A stretch of DNA of 64,000 nucleotides from Gnetum montanum (Eukaryota > Streptophyta > Gnetopsida > Gnetales > Gnetaceae), in NCBI GenBank assembly GCA_015680685.1, contig MNCI01008307.1:144470-208469 (forward strand). The letters are read 5' to 3'. The notes beneath the pieces were generated by a model. The model worked only from the letters and a program-made list of their open reading frames with translations. It was not told where the DNA came from and did no database searches. The position numbers and the translations under genes were made by a program. Shown piece after piece: positions 35,335 to 46,504 of the stretch. Each line of letters starts with the position of its first letter. The first letter of the stretch is position 1.

Positions 35335-38300
35335 AGGTACTCAACTCTCGCTTGTTTGTTTTGAATCTAATATGATTGATGTTGGCCATGACATATGGTG
35401 GATTAACTCTGGTTCTACAATCCATGCTACCAATTCTTTGTATGGGGTGCAAAACCTAAGGAAGCCAATGGAAAGTGATTCATGCATCTATTTAGGCAAC
35501 AAGATGCACCCACATGTGGAGGCAATCAAAACATGCAAATTAGTTTTAAGTAGTGGTTTTGTTTTAGAGTTGGAAAAGACATTTTATATTCTTATTTTTT
35601 CAAGGAATTTAATTTTTGTTTAAAGGCTTGTATCATTGGGATTTTCCTTTAATTTTTTAGACACTATATTTAGTCTATATTATATATCTAAACTTATTGG
35701 AAATGGTACATTGATAGATGGTCTTTTTAACATTAATTTACAAAAGGAAACTTATTATACTTCTATGCTAGTTCATGTTGGCATTAAGAGATGCATTATG
35801 AATGATGAACCCTCTATGTTGTGGCATCATATATTAGGACATATCTCTATTGAGAGAATAAAGAGATTAGTAAATGATGGAGTACTTAGTACTCTAGATT
35901 TTTTTTGACTTTGACACTTGTGTGGATTGCATAAAGGAAAAGTAGACCAATATGTCAAAGAAAGGTGCTAAGAGAAGTTTAGACATATTAGAGATCATAC
36001 GTACATATATTTGTAGTCCAAATATGGATGTGTATGGTCAAAAGTATTTCATCACCTTTATTGATGATTACTCATGATATATGTATCTCTACTAGCTTCA
36101 TAGCAAGAGTGAAGCTTTAGATGCCTTTAAGGTGTTTAAGGATGAAGTAGAGAAACAATGTGGTAAGCAAATAATATTAGTGAGATCTGATAGAAGTGGT
36201 GAATACTATGGTAGATATATTGATGATGGACAAGCACTTGGTCCATTTGCTAAGTTTCTTCAAAAGCATGGAATTGTTGCCTTGTACACTATGCCTGGTT
36301 CTCCAGACCAGAATGATGTGGTAGAAATAAAAAATTGAACATTATTGGACATGATGCAAAGTATGCTTAGCAACTCCAAGCTTCTTAAGTCCTTGTGGAC
36401 TGAAGCTCTCAAGATGACAATGTATAGATTAAACCAAGTTCCAACCAAGGCTATCTCAAAGACATCATTTCAATTATGGAAATGTTGAAAACTGAGTTTG
36501 CAACATATACACATTTGGGGATGTCCATCTGAAGTAAGAGGCTATAATCTACAAGAAAAGAAGCTAGACCCAAGGACCATAAGTGGGTATTTCGTTGGAT
36601 ATGCTCAATAGTCTAAATGATATAGATTTTATTTCCCATCACATACTACTAGGTTTGTGGAATCAATGAATGCTAAATTTCTTAAGAATGACTTGATTAG
36701 TGGGAGTAGTAGATCTTGGAACATTGTTCCTAAGATAGATCATACAGACACTCAACCCACAACTTCAAATGATAGACTAATTATTATGAACAATAAGCCT
36801 AGAGCATAAATGCATAATGAACAATAACCAGTCATTGAAGTTCCACAAATTGCTAATCAAGAATTAGTAGATCTAGTTGAACAATAGATACCAGAACCTA
36901 TTGGACAACATATTGAACATCATGATCCTCAAGAGAATGATGAATCAACATTAAGAAGATCTACTAGAGTAAGGCGATCAATGATTCCTAATGACTATAT
37001 GGAATTTATATAGGAGTCTAACTACAACATAGGAGCCAAAAATGATCCCAAGATGTTTTCACGAGCTATGAGTTGTATGGAATCTAACTTGTGGTATGAT
37101 TTCATGAAATATGAGATGAACTCTATGTCATCTAATGGAGTCTAGGATCTTTTTAAGTTACTTGATGGTGTAAAATCCATTGGATGCAAATGGTTCTTCA
37201 ATACTAAGAAAGACTCATTGGACAACATTGAAAGATATAAGGCCAGACTTGTCACCAAAGGGTTCACTCAAAAAGAGGAGATAGATTACAAAGAGACCTT
37301 TTCTCCTATATTTAAGAAGGACTTCCTTTGTGTTATCATGGAACTAGTTTCTCATTTTGATCTTAAATTACATCAAATGGATGTGAAAACATCATCACTC
37401 AATAGTGATATAGAGGAAAAGGTTTATATGAAACAACCTAAAGGATTTTCCTCTAGTGATGGTGAGCAATTGATATGCAAGCTCAAGAAATCCATATATG
37501 AATTAAAACAAGCCTCTCGTTAATGGTACTTAAAATTCCATGATATCATGACTTCATTTGGTTTTGAAGAAAACATCATGGATCAATGTATATACCAAAA
37601 GGTCAATGGAAGAAAAATTTGTTTCCTTGTTCTATATGTGGATGATATCCTTCTTACAACCATTAATAGTTGATTTCTATATGAGGTGAAACATTTTCTC
37701 TTTAAGAGTTTCAACATGAAGGATCTAAGTAAGGCATCTTATGTCATTGTAATTAAAATCCATAGGGATAGATCTAGATGTATTCTAGGATTGTAGGAAA
37801 CCTATATCAATAAAGTTTTAGAGAGGTTTTTGATAAAAGGTTGTTCACCAAGTATAGCACCCATTATGAAGGGTGACATGTTCAATTTGAACCAGTGTCA
37901 TAGGAATGATTTAGAGAAAAGCTAGATGAGAAACATTTTGTATGCTTCAACTGTTGGAAGCCTTATGTATGCTCAGGTCTACACAAGACTTGACATTTTA
38001 TTTGCTATGGGAATGTTGGGTAGATATCAAAGTAATCCAAGTATTGACCACTAGAGGGTTGCAAAGAAAGTGATGAGGTATAAATGAACTAAATCCTTAG
38101 AGGTGACTAGCTACTTTGATTTAGAATTTGTTGGCTGTGTTGACTCATGAAAATTAATGTTTGGTTATGTTTTTATGCTAGCTAGAGGAGCTATATCCTG
38201 GAGGAGTGGAAAGTAAACTTTGGTTGTTATTTCCAGCATGAAGGTGGAGTTCATTTCTTATTTTTAGGCTACTTCAGATGGTGTATGGTTAAAGAGTTTC

Positions 38301-38579
38301 ATATTAGGGCTTAGAATTATGGATTCTATATCTAGGCCATTAAGAATATTTTGTGACAATTCAGCTACTATCTTTATGGCTAAGAATAATAAGAGTCGCA
38401 ATTGAAGTAAACAAATCAACATAAAGTACTTAGCCATAAGGGAACAAATTAAGAAAAACAAAGTGGTCATTAAGCATATACACATTGAATTGATTATAGT
38501 TGAGCCTTTGACAAAAGGAATGCCATCAAAGTTATTTAAGGATCATGTAGTTTGGATGGGACTTGGTTCCATAATGTAA
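35335..38579 (+). pseudogene. pol: Element G pol: protease, integrase, RT, RNase H (decayed)
   Basis: Protease: WWINSGSTIHAT at 35396-35431; the catalytic Asp is Asn (AAC, 35405-35407). GAG-pre-integrase: LWHHILGHIS, then CVDC near 35920. Integrase: the first catalytic Asp of the usual 'TDIxGP' motif is Tyr (about 36000); VRSDRSGEYYGRY keeps the second Asp, and the Glu is kept near 36325. RT: YKARLVTKGFTQKEEIDY (37234-37287), the block at 37370-37430, and an intact YVDDILL near 37635. RNase H follows (to about 38500), with ILYASTVGSLMYA in the linker. Ends DHVVWMGLGSIM, the usual copia C-terminus. Several TAG or TGA stops sit where Gln, Arg or Trp is expected. Confidence 0.88.
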
Positions 38580-38599
38580 TCTGTTGTATGTATAACTTT

Positions 38600-38604
38600 A
38601 CAAT
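38600..38604. repeat. Left target duplication of element E
   Basis: acaat; the right flank 55003-55007 is atagt, differing by two transitions. Both flanks belong to the 3' untranslated region of copia G. Confidence 0.5.
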
Positions 38605-39563
38605 TGTTGATGCGTAAATTTTGGATACACCAACACATAGGAAAAACTCATTTTAGGAGACTATCACTTAGGGTGCCACCCATATGGGTATGAAAACTCG
38701 GGAATAGTCTTAGCTAGAGAGGGCTATGTGACATTTTAAAAACCAATATACTAAGTAAAATAATTAAAAATTTAAATTGAAAATATTTTAAGAGGGTTAT
38801 GTGACATTTTGAAAACAATAACCAAGTAAAATAATTTAAAATTTAAATTAAACATTTGTGCAATTTTAGAGCATAAACAATTCAAAAGAAAAATTCAAAT
38901 TTTTCTAGTCTTGTTGCTATTACCTATTTACTATTGGTCCATTGTGGACATTGCCACAACGCTACTCGTAGCCACCACTAGATGAGAGAAGAGGAAGATG
39001 GATCCCAAATTTTCAACATGAGAGAGAAATGTGTCCATTAGCATCACCCTTTGTTTTCATGTCTCCATACACAAGAGTGAGAAAATAAAACATAGAAGAA
39101 GCTTACCACACTTATGTGGCCACAATTGCCATTCGCACACCATCGTTTGGTGTGCCATTCGCCATTTATCACCACATTTTAGAGTGCATGTGCATCTAGT
39201 GGAGGGCAGTATTACACAACAGCTTTTTCAACAAGGTGTCCAACTACTCTCTTGAGTATTTGGAACTTGCCAAAAATTTCACACTTTTGCAACTCTCCCA
39301 AGAAACCTCTAGATTTGGAAGGGAAGTTGAGGGGGTAGTTTTGGAATTAAATTTGGGTGGTATCCTTTATTGTAAAGAAAGGTGCTATGTTTCCATTTTG
39401 ATGGGTATTCACCATTGATTCTCCCATTAAGAGAGAGTGTCTACCATTTCTTAGAACACAAAGAAAAGAGAGGGAAAAATGTTGCAACCATTTTGATGGC
39501 TCTACTACACCACCATTTCTAATAGGAGTAGTTGTCCATCCTACCACTTGTGCATTATGCAGT
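38605..39563 (-). repeat. Element E 3' LTR, first segment
   Basis: On the - strand it ends CCAAAATTTACGCATCAACA, the family terminus, preceded by the conserved block (38660-38720) shared with D and F. Collinear with 52546-53420. Continues at 46505 beyond element D. Confidence 0.85.
39559..39563. repeat. Left target duplication of element D
   Basis: gcagt, identical to 46500-46504. The two flanks are contiguous in the other LTR of E (near 53425). Confidence 0.85.
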
Positions 39564-39753
39564 TGTTGAGGCCAACTTTCACCCATGCTAGGCATGGGGC
39601 CTTGTTGAACCAATTTAATTTAAAAATAAAATAAAATAAAATAAAATAAAACTAAACTTAAGACTCATTCTCTTGGGTTTTATTTCTTTGGTGGTTTACG
39701 TGGGTAAGGGTGGCTGCACTTAGGGTTAGGTTTCTTCTCCCTCCGGCAGCCAC

Positions 39754-39760
39754 TATAAAA
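39754..39760 (+). promoter_or_regulatory. Element D LTR TATA box
   Basis: cactataaaacaggg, about 190 bp from the LTR start. Transcription would begin near 39785, at the poly-G run, making about 1.4 kb of LTR a transcribed leader. Inferred from sequence only. Confidence 0.55.
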
Positions 39761-40174
39761 CAGGGAGGGAGGAGCACGTTCAGGGGGGGGGGGGAGTTTC
39801 TGCGGGCTTCTTTTGCAGATCTGCTGCAGCCTGCAGCGCCTTCTGTACGCCGCCGCTGCCTGCAGCGCCTTCATTCCGTCGCCTCTTTCTGCGCCGCTGC
39901 TGTTGCGCCGTCGCTGTTTCTGCTACACGTGGTCTCTGCTGCCGCCCCTACTGTTCCCGCCGCTGCTGCTGTTTTCTCCACCACCGCCCTCGCCCGCAGC
40001 AATGCCAACCCTGTCGGCGCTGTTTGCCCTGCGTAGCCTGCTTGCTGCGCTGCCGTTGCTGACTCCTGCAGCCGTTGGTTCCTGTCTGCCGCTGCTCCCG
40101 CCGACGCCCTCCGTCTGCCACGTCCCTGCACTGCTGCACGCGTCCTCTGCGCTCCCGTCACCCTCTTCCCCTCT

Positions 40175-40912
40175 GTGCCGTTGATTTCTACCGCTGTTGT
40201 TTCTGCTGCGGCCGCATCGTTATTTTGTCGTCGCCGCACTACATCGCCGTCACTCTCCGCTGCAACCACCTCGCTTTTCTGCCGTGTCCCCCGCGTCCTT
40301 CTGCTGAGCCTGCCACTGCAGCTTCTCCATTTTCTGCCCCGCCACGTGGCTGTCTCCGCCTGCTGCGTTGTGCCGTCCGCCAACTGCCGCGTTGCATGTG
40401 TGTTGCAGATCCTGGCTCGCGGCTGCTCCCCGTCCCTGTTGCATCGCTATTTTCGCCTGCAGCGTTGCCACCCCTCTGCTTGCCACGTTACTGCCGTGCC
40501 TGCTGTTTTCTGTTCCGCCGCTGCTAGTTATTCGGCGCCGTCATGCTCGTTCTCGCTCCCGTTTCTGCGACAGACCAGCAAGGCCAAGGTGGAGAACAAT
40601 CTCTACCCATTCCTGCACCTGTCCTCAGATAGCAACCTCTTCATCTTCGCCAACAGCGACTCCATCCTGTTCAACTACAAGGAAAACAAAGTGATACTGT
40701 TTTCTCCACCCGCCGCTGCTGGTTTTCTTACCACCGCCGCTGCGCATCCTTCTCCTGCAGTGGCACACGCGCTTGCATTTTCAGTGGCTCAAGTGCTTGC
40801 ATTCCCCGTGGTGTCGGCGGCTTACAGTCTCCTTCCCACGGCTGCACACAGACCCGGCCTAGCTGCAACACGCCCCGCTGCTACGCCCAGGATGACTTCT
40901 ACCTCGCACTAG
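40175..40912 (+). other. Long upstream ORF in D's LTR leader (245 codons)
   Basis: Open from an ATG to a TAG, rich in Ala, Ser, Cys, Leu and Pro because of the GC-triplet base composition. It contains the glyoxal-oxidase-like stretch in frame. In the 3' LTR the matching frame is reset (open 45629-46174) but stays open through that stretch. Most of it looks like low-complexity translation of a GC-rich leader, so I do not call it a gene. If transcription starts near 39785, it would precede gag in the RNA. Confidence 0.35.
40555..40698 (+). pseudogene. Captured glyoxal-oxidase gene fragment in D's 5' LTR
   Basis: In the + frame: FLRQT, then VENNLYPFLHLSSDSNLF and IFANSDSILFNYKENKVI. This matches the N-terminal region of plant glyoxal oxidases (galactose-oxidase-like aldehyde oxidases such as GLOX1), whose family signature is ENNLYPFV-L--DGNLFIFAN-R-ILLDY--N-VV. 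About 45 codons are recognisable with no stops. Sequence on either side is GC-triplet leader with no match. The same fragment is in the 3' LTR, so it was in the LTR before insertion. It cannot code for an enzyme. Confidence 0.8.
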
Positions 40913-41244
40913 ACCCCGGTCCTCATTCGCAACTACTTCAGCAACAGCAGCAGGACATACGAAATTTAAAATTTAACTTTTGAATTATTTATCATTTTGC
41001 AAATTACACGAATTATTTTAAGTTTCCAATATTAAATTAAACTGGAGTATTTAAATATTAAATTAAATCTAAGCTTTTATTTTGATATTTTGTTTAAAAT
41101 ATTGTTATTATTGTTTTGTCACACTGCCCTTTCTAGCTGAGACTATTCTCGGGTTTCCGTACCCATACAGGAGGCGCCCTAGGCGATAGTCTCCTAAAAC
41201 GAGTTTTCACAGGTGTTCGTGTGTCCAAAATTTACGCATCAACA

Positions 41245-41623
41245 CCTTTTTGGCGCTAGAAGGAGGGCAGTTTCTCAACCTTTTCTCTATTTTCTTTTTA
41301 TGTTTCTTTTTCTTTAAAAAAAATATGAATTATCATTCCTTATTTCTGTCTATTTAATTTTTGCCCCTTTATTTTCAGTTTTACTGCTTTATTTTAAGTT
41401 CAAATTTTCAAAATTTCCAAATTTATATTCTAGCAATCCTTTTAATTTGTTTTTTTTTTAATTTAGGTGATTTAAATTATTTTACTTCTTATTTACTTTT
41501 CTGAAATTTTACAATTTCAATTTTCTTTTAAAAATTTTTAAAAATTAAAAAATATAGTATTTAAATATTTTTTTTATTTTCTTTAATTTTCACAGTTTAT
41601 TAGCTTTTGTTATTTTTCATTTT
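41245..41623 (+). other. Element D primer region and leader
   Basis: Begins cctttttggcgctagaagg, with a tggcgc motif 5 nt after the LTR, like a tRNA 3'-end complement. The primer tRNA is not identified. The remainder is T- and A-rich. Confidence 0.55.
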
Positions 41624-44370
41624 ATGAGTGACGTTTCTTGCGGAGTATCCCAACAAAGAACTCATACTCCTACCCCTAGTCAACCAGTTACTCGTCAATC
41701 TACTTCGAGAAAACAACGAGCTTCACTGTTTCCAAGTTTAATTCCTAAAAGACCTCGGACTAAGATAGCAGCCCATCAACCCCTGGCTCCCTTAGTAAGG
41801 AACCCTTTCAACTTTCACAACTACCACGACATACCAAAATCCCTTCAAAACATAAACTTATTCTTCGATCCTTCAACCCCTACGAATGATGCACATCAAC
41901 ACATACAATGTTTTGAAACTTTATTAGAGATCCATAACATTATACATAATGATGTGGCATGCAGAGTGTTCGTAACGACATTTAGGACCAAAGCAACCCA
42001 ATGGTTCTTAATGCTTCCTGATGCCTCTATCAACACATGGCAAGAATTCAAAAACAAGTTTTTAAATCAATTTGACAAATTTACAAGCCCTGCTATCGCA
42101 TCAAGCAATTTTACCATCCTAAGAAAGCTACCCAGGGAAAACGTTAGGGATTATAATCTTAGATTCCTCCATCAACTTGCCTATGTGCCAACTGAGATGC
42201 AACCACAACCAGATGGTATTCTCAACTTCTATCTCTCTACCATCGACCCATTCTTTGCTTATGCTATCAAATCTGATCCCAACATAATGGAAATACAAGG
42301 TGCAATGTCAAAAGCTGTGGAATTAGAGCAAATAACCCTTATGAACAGCATCCAAACCCAATTTGGGATGGTGAGTGTTTACAACCCGATGCAGTCAAAC
42401 CCACTCCTACCAAGTTTTCAAACACCTAATATTATGCCTCAAGTTGTTTCTCCTTTTCAATCAACTCCACCTTTAAGTTACTCACAAGGCCCCATGTCCA
42501 CTTCATTCTTACCATCCAACACTGGTCTGAATGATGACAACTCAAAAGCCTTGATTCAATCCATCATAAACCCAAATGGGACATCAAATTCTGTTGAACC
42601 ACCAACCCAAACTCAAAATCAGATGACCCAAATACTTACTTCACTACAAAAACTATCCAATGAAGTAGTTGAGTTAAAGAGAAACAATAGTAAAAGCCCT
42701 ATACAACCAGGACAACCAAGTGCATCAATCAATGATGATTATTGTCGTCTTCATAATACGAGGCAACATTCTGAAAAGACTTGTCCTCAATTCATGGCAT
42801 TGTATGGTGACAATACCCAAGGGCAACAAAATGGAAAAGCCCCTATCATGGTTCTTGATGTACCTCATGAGACAGAAAATGAAGAGGTTTCCTCATTAGA
42901 ACAAGTCATGGTAGGCGACCCTAACCCACACAACACTCGCTACCGTAAAATCAGTGACATTATGAATGCTACACAACGACAAACTAGAAACAATTTCTAT
43001 ACACCTCCAAACAAAAGAGTTCCTAGTCAAAACAATGGAAACAATCAATCTGGGTCATCCCAAGTAATTGCCCCACAACAACCAAACCCCCCATCTGTAC
43101 TTAGGAGAGTTCCATCTCAACAAGAAGCCAAAGATGAACCTAAGAATTATGATTTGGTTGAGGACTTAAAAAGAGTGAAAGCCAACATTTCGATGTATGA
43201 CCTTCTACACTTTAACGAAATGAAAGAAGTGATTCGGGATATGGTTCATACACCTGTAGCCCAAAGAGAAAAATCCCCAATTCCCGAAAGGAAAGTTCAC
43301 TCTGCAGAAAGTCCTAACACGTTACCAATACAAAACATGGATAATTCTATGTCTAGCAGAAAGGATCATCCCCCTTTCTTAACCACTTTGATTATTTCAA
43401 GAAAGAATGTCCATAACTATTTAATGGATTCGGGTGCAACTGTTAGTGTTATGCCTCTTGACATTTGTAACACCTTAGGAGCACAAATGATACCACAAAC
43501 TAAAAGTGTAATTCAACTAGATGGATCTAGCGTACCTGTAGTAGGGTTATTAAAAGGAGTAAAAGTACAACTTAAGAACTACCCTACATTTACATGCTAT
43601 ACAGACATCCTAGTAGTTGACATGAAACCCACATATGGTGTGCTCTTATCTAGAACTTTTGGAGCTAAGTTTGGGGGCTTCTTTAGGTCAGATTTCTCGG
43701 AATTATTGATCCCTATCAAAGGAAAATCTGAATACATGACTATACCCCAAGAACCCTTCTACAAACAAGTAGTAACAAACTTGGATCAACAAAATCAATC
43801 TTTGGAAGATCGAAATGCTAACCTTTATGTTGGGGTTATTGAGGTTGAGTGTAGTGAATGTGATGAAAATGACTATGTAAGTGGAACTACAAAAAGTCCT
43901 ATCTCTTATGCAGACCCCATTAAATCCTATCAAAGTTCTAGAGAAGGTGAAGAAAACTATGGATACACCTTACCTTATCCACAACACGATGGATTTTGTC
44001 TAAGTGATCCACCACCTTTAGGGGAAGATAAAGACATAAATAAGACCTTACTTCTTAAAACATTTGAAGGTGTGCTAAATTTTAATAATACATCCATGAA
44101 ACATTCTACTGGAAAAGCTATATCCGACGACCCACCAAGACCTAGACCTATCATTAAAACTTATATTAAGGAAAAACTTTATAGAAAACGATCAAGCAAG
44201 GTAAAAGTAGGTCTTGGTTTTCATAATCTTAAGCATCAACAAATTGTCAAGAGACGGTTCAATAAAAAACACCCAGTTAAAAATTTTCAAGTAGGCAATC
44301 TAGTCCTTAAGAGAGATAGAGCGTCTGGTCAGACTGGCCCTCAAACTAAGTTTTCACCTATGTGGTCAGG
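41624..44370 (+). CDS. gag-pro: Element D gag-protease polyprotein (open, 3' end in gap)
   Basis: 915 codons without a stop. Residues 60-235 are the retrotransposon gag domain (NPFNFHNYHDI, ATQWFLMLPDASINTWQEF, then PRENVRDYNLRFLHQLAYVP). Residues 374-387 are a CX2HX4HX4C knuckle (Cys374, His377, His382, Cys387). Residues 505-540 hold a conserved SMYDLLHFNEMKEVI block. The aspartic protease has an intact active site, MDSGATVSVMP, with Asp602 coded at 43427-43429, followed by DILVVDMKPTYGVLLSRTF. After a linker (about 720-860) the frame passes straight to an integrase C-terminal tail (FQVGNLVLK, FSPMWSG) and into the gap. RT, RNase H and the integrase core are missing. The apparent continuation to 45445 is only unread N. 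Confidence 0.88.
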
Positions 44371-45278
44371 NNNNNNNNNNNNNNNNNNNNNNNNNNNNNN
44401 NNNNNNNNNNNNNNNNNNNNNNNNNNNNNNNNNNNNNNNNNNNNNNNNNNNNNNNNNNNNNNNNNNNNNNNNNNNNNNNNNNNNNNNNNNNNNNNNNNNN
44501 NNNNNNNNNNNNNNNNNNNNNNNNNNNNNNNNNNNNNNNNNNNNNNNNNNNNNNNNNNNNNNNNNNNNNNNNNNNNNNNNNNNNNNNNNNNNNNNNNNNN
44601 NNNNNNNNNNNNNNNNNNNNNNNNNNNNNNNNNNNNNNNNNNNNNNNNNNNNNNNNNNNNNNNNNNNNNNNNNNNNNNNNNNNNNNNNNNNNNNNNNNNN
44701 NNNNNNNNNNNNNNNNNNNNNNNNNNNNNNNNNNNNNNNNNNNNNNNNNNNNNNNNNNNNNNNNNNNNNNNNNNNNNNNNNNNNNNNNNNNNNNNNNNNN
44801 NNNNNNNNNNNNNNNNNNNNNNNNNNNNNNNNNNNNNNNNNNNNNNNNNNNNNNNNNNNNNNNNNNNNNNNNNNNNNNNNNNNNNNNNNNNNNNNNNNNN
44901 NNNNNNNNNNNNNNNNNNNNNNNNNNNNNNNNNNNNNNNNNNNNNNNNNNNNNNNNNNNNNNNNNNNNNNNNNNNNNNNNNNNNNNNNNNNNNNNNNNNN
45001 NNNNNNNNNNNNNNNNNNNNNNNNNNNNNNNNNNNNNNNNNNNNNNNNNNNNNNNNNNNNNNNNNNNNNNNNNNNNNNNNNNNNNNNNNNNNNNNNNNNN
45101 NNNNNNNNNNNNNNNNNNNNNNNNNNNNNNNNNNNNNNNNNNNNNNNNNNNNNNNNNNNNNNNNNNNNNNNNNNNNNNNNNNNNNNNNNNNNNNNNNNNN
45201 NNNNNNNNNNNNNNNNNNNNNNNNNNNNNNNNNNNNNNNNNNNNNNNNNNNNNNNNNNNNNNNNNNNNNNNNNNNNNN
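44371..45278. other. Assembly gap (908 N)
   Basis: Covers the end of D's interior and the start of its 3' LTR. From the 5' LTR length the 3' LTR should start near 44826, leaving only ~455 bp for the interior tail. E and F have 1.2-1.4 kb there, so the N count is probably not the true size, unless D has a deletion. Confidence 0.9.
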
Positions 45279-46499
45279 TGTTGTTTGCCCTGCGTAGCCT
45301 TCTTGCTGCGCTGCCGTTGCTGACTCCTGCAGCCGCTGGTTCCTGTCTGCCGCTGCTCCTGCCGATGCCCTCCGTCTGCCGTGTCCCCACACTACTGCAC
45401 GCGTCCTCTGCGCTCCCGTCACCCTCTTCCCCTCTGCGCCATTGATTTCTGCCGCTGCTGTTTCTGCTGCGGCCGCATCGTTATTTTGCCGTCGCTGCAC
45501 TGCATCGCCGTCACTCTCCGCTGCAGCCACCTCGCTTTTCTGCCGCGTCCCCCGCGTCCTCCTGCTGAGCCTGCCACTGCAGCTTCTCCATTTTCTGCCC
45601 CGCCACGTGGCTGTCTCCGCCTGCTGCGTTGTGCCGTCCACCGACTGCCGCGTTGCATGTGTGTTGCAGATCCTGGCTCGCGGCTGCTCCCCCGTCCCTG
45701 TTGCATCGCTATTTTCGCTTGCAGCGTTGCCACCCCTCTGCTTGCCGCGTTACTGCCGTGCCTGCTGTTTTCTGTTCCGCCGCTGCTAGTTATTCGGCGC
45801 CGTCGTGCTCGTTCTCGCTCCTGTTTCTGCGACAGACCAGCAAGGCCAACGTGGAGAACAATCTCTACCCATTCCTGCACCTGTCCTCAGATAGCAACCT
45901 CTTCATCTTCGCCAACAGCGACTCCATCCTGTTCAACTACAAGGAAAACAAAGTGATACTGTTTTCTCCACCCGCCGCTGCTGGTTTTCTTACCACCGCC
46001 GCTGCGCATCCTTCTCCTGCAGTGGCACACACGCTTGCATTTTCAGCGGCTCGAGTGCTTGCATTCCCCGTGGTGTCGGTGGCTTACAGTCTCCTTCCCA
46101 CAGCTGCACACAGACCCGGCCTAGCTGCAACACGCCCCGCTGCTACGCCCAGGATGACTTCTGCCTCGCACTAGACCCCGGTCCTCATTCACAACTGCTT
46201 CAGCAACAGCAGCAGGACATACGAAATTTAACTTTTGAATTATTTATCATTTTGCAAATTACACGAATTATTTTAAGTTTTCAATATTAAATTAAACTGG
46301 AGTATTTAAATATTAAATTAAATCTAAGCTTTTATTTTGATATTTTGTTTAAAATATTGTTATTATTGTTTTGTCACACTGCCCTTTCCAGCTGAGACTA
46401 TTCTCGGGTTTCCGTACCCATACAGGAGGCGCCCTAGGCGATAGTCTCCTAAAACGAGTTTTCACAGGTGTTCGTGTGTCCAAAATTTACGCATCAACA
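45279..46499 (+). repeat. Element D 3' LTR (5' part in gap)
   Basis: Collinear with 40012-41244. It includes the GC-rich body and an 8-bp deletion relative to the 5' LTR near 46220. Ends CATCAACA at 46499, then gcagt. Confidence 0.88.
45820..45962 (+). pseudogene. Captured glyoxal-oxidase gene fragment in D's 3' LTR
   Basis: Same ENNLYPFLHLSSDSNLFIF segment as in the 5' LTR, frame still open, with a Lys-to-Asn change just upstream (aag to aac). Confidence 0.8.
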
Positions 46500-46504
46500 G
46501 CAGT

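Larger units (their letters stand above)
39564..41244 (+). repeat. Element D 5' LTR with GC-rich body
   Basis: 1681 bp. The first ~130 bp are AT-rich with a (AAAAT)n run at 39622-39650. A GC-rich, CpG-rich stretch of CTG/GCC triplets runs from 39730 to 40910, with 12 consecutive G at 39783-39794. The last ~110 bp (agactattctcgggtttccg to catcaaca) are shared with E and F. Confidence 0.88.
39564..46499 (+). mobile_element. Element D: young non-autonomous gypsy element (gag-protease only)
   Basis: Starts TGTTGAGGCC and ends CATCAACA, with a perfect 5-bp duplication (gcagt). 5' LTR 39564-41244, leader 41245-41623, gag-protease frame from 41624 into an assembly gap (44371-45278), 3' LTR visible from 45279 to 46499. 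RT, RNase H and the integrase core are absent between the protease and the integrase tail. The LTRs differ at only a few percent by eye and the gag-protease frame is open, so this is the youngest insertion here. It would need enzymes from another element to move. Confidence 0.9.

Noticed and set aside
39871-40383. 170-codon reverse-strand frame in D's LTR
   Set aside because: Arg/Ala/Gln-rich translation of GC triplets, antisense to the element; stops are rare simply because the sequence is GC-rich.
41624-45445. A 1273-codon open frame on the + strand
   Set aside because: Codons 917 onward are unread N and GC-rich LTR sequence. Only 41624-44370 is real coding sequence.
44341-45641. Long reverse-strand frames (349 and 427 codons)
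   Set aside because: They are mostly N with short GC-rich ends, an artefact of the gap.
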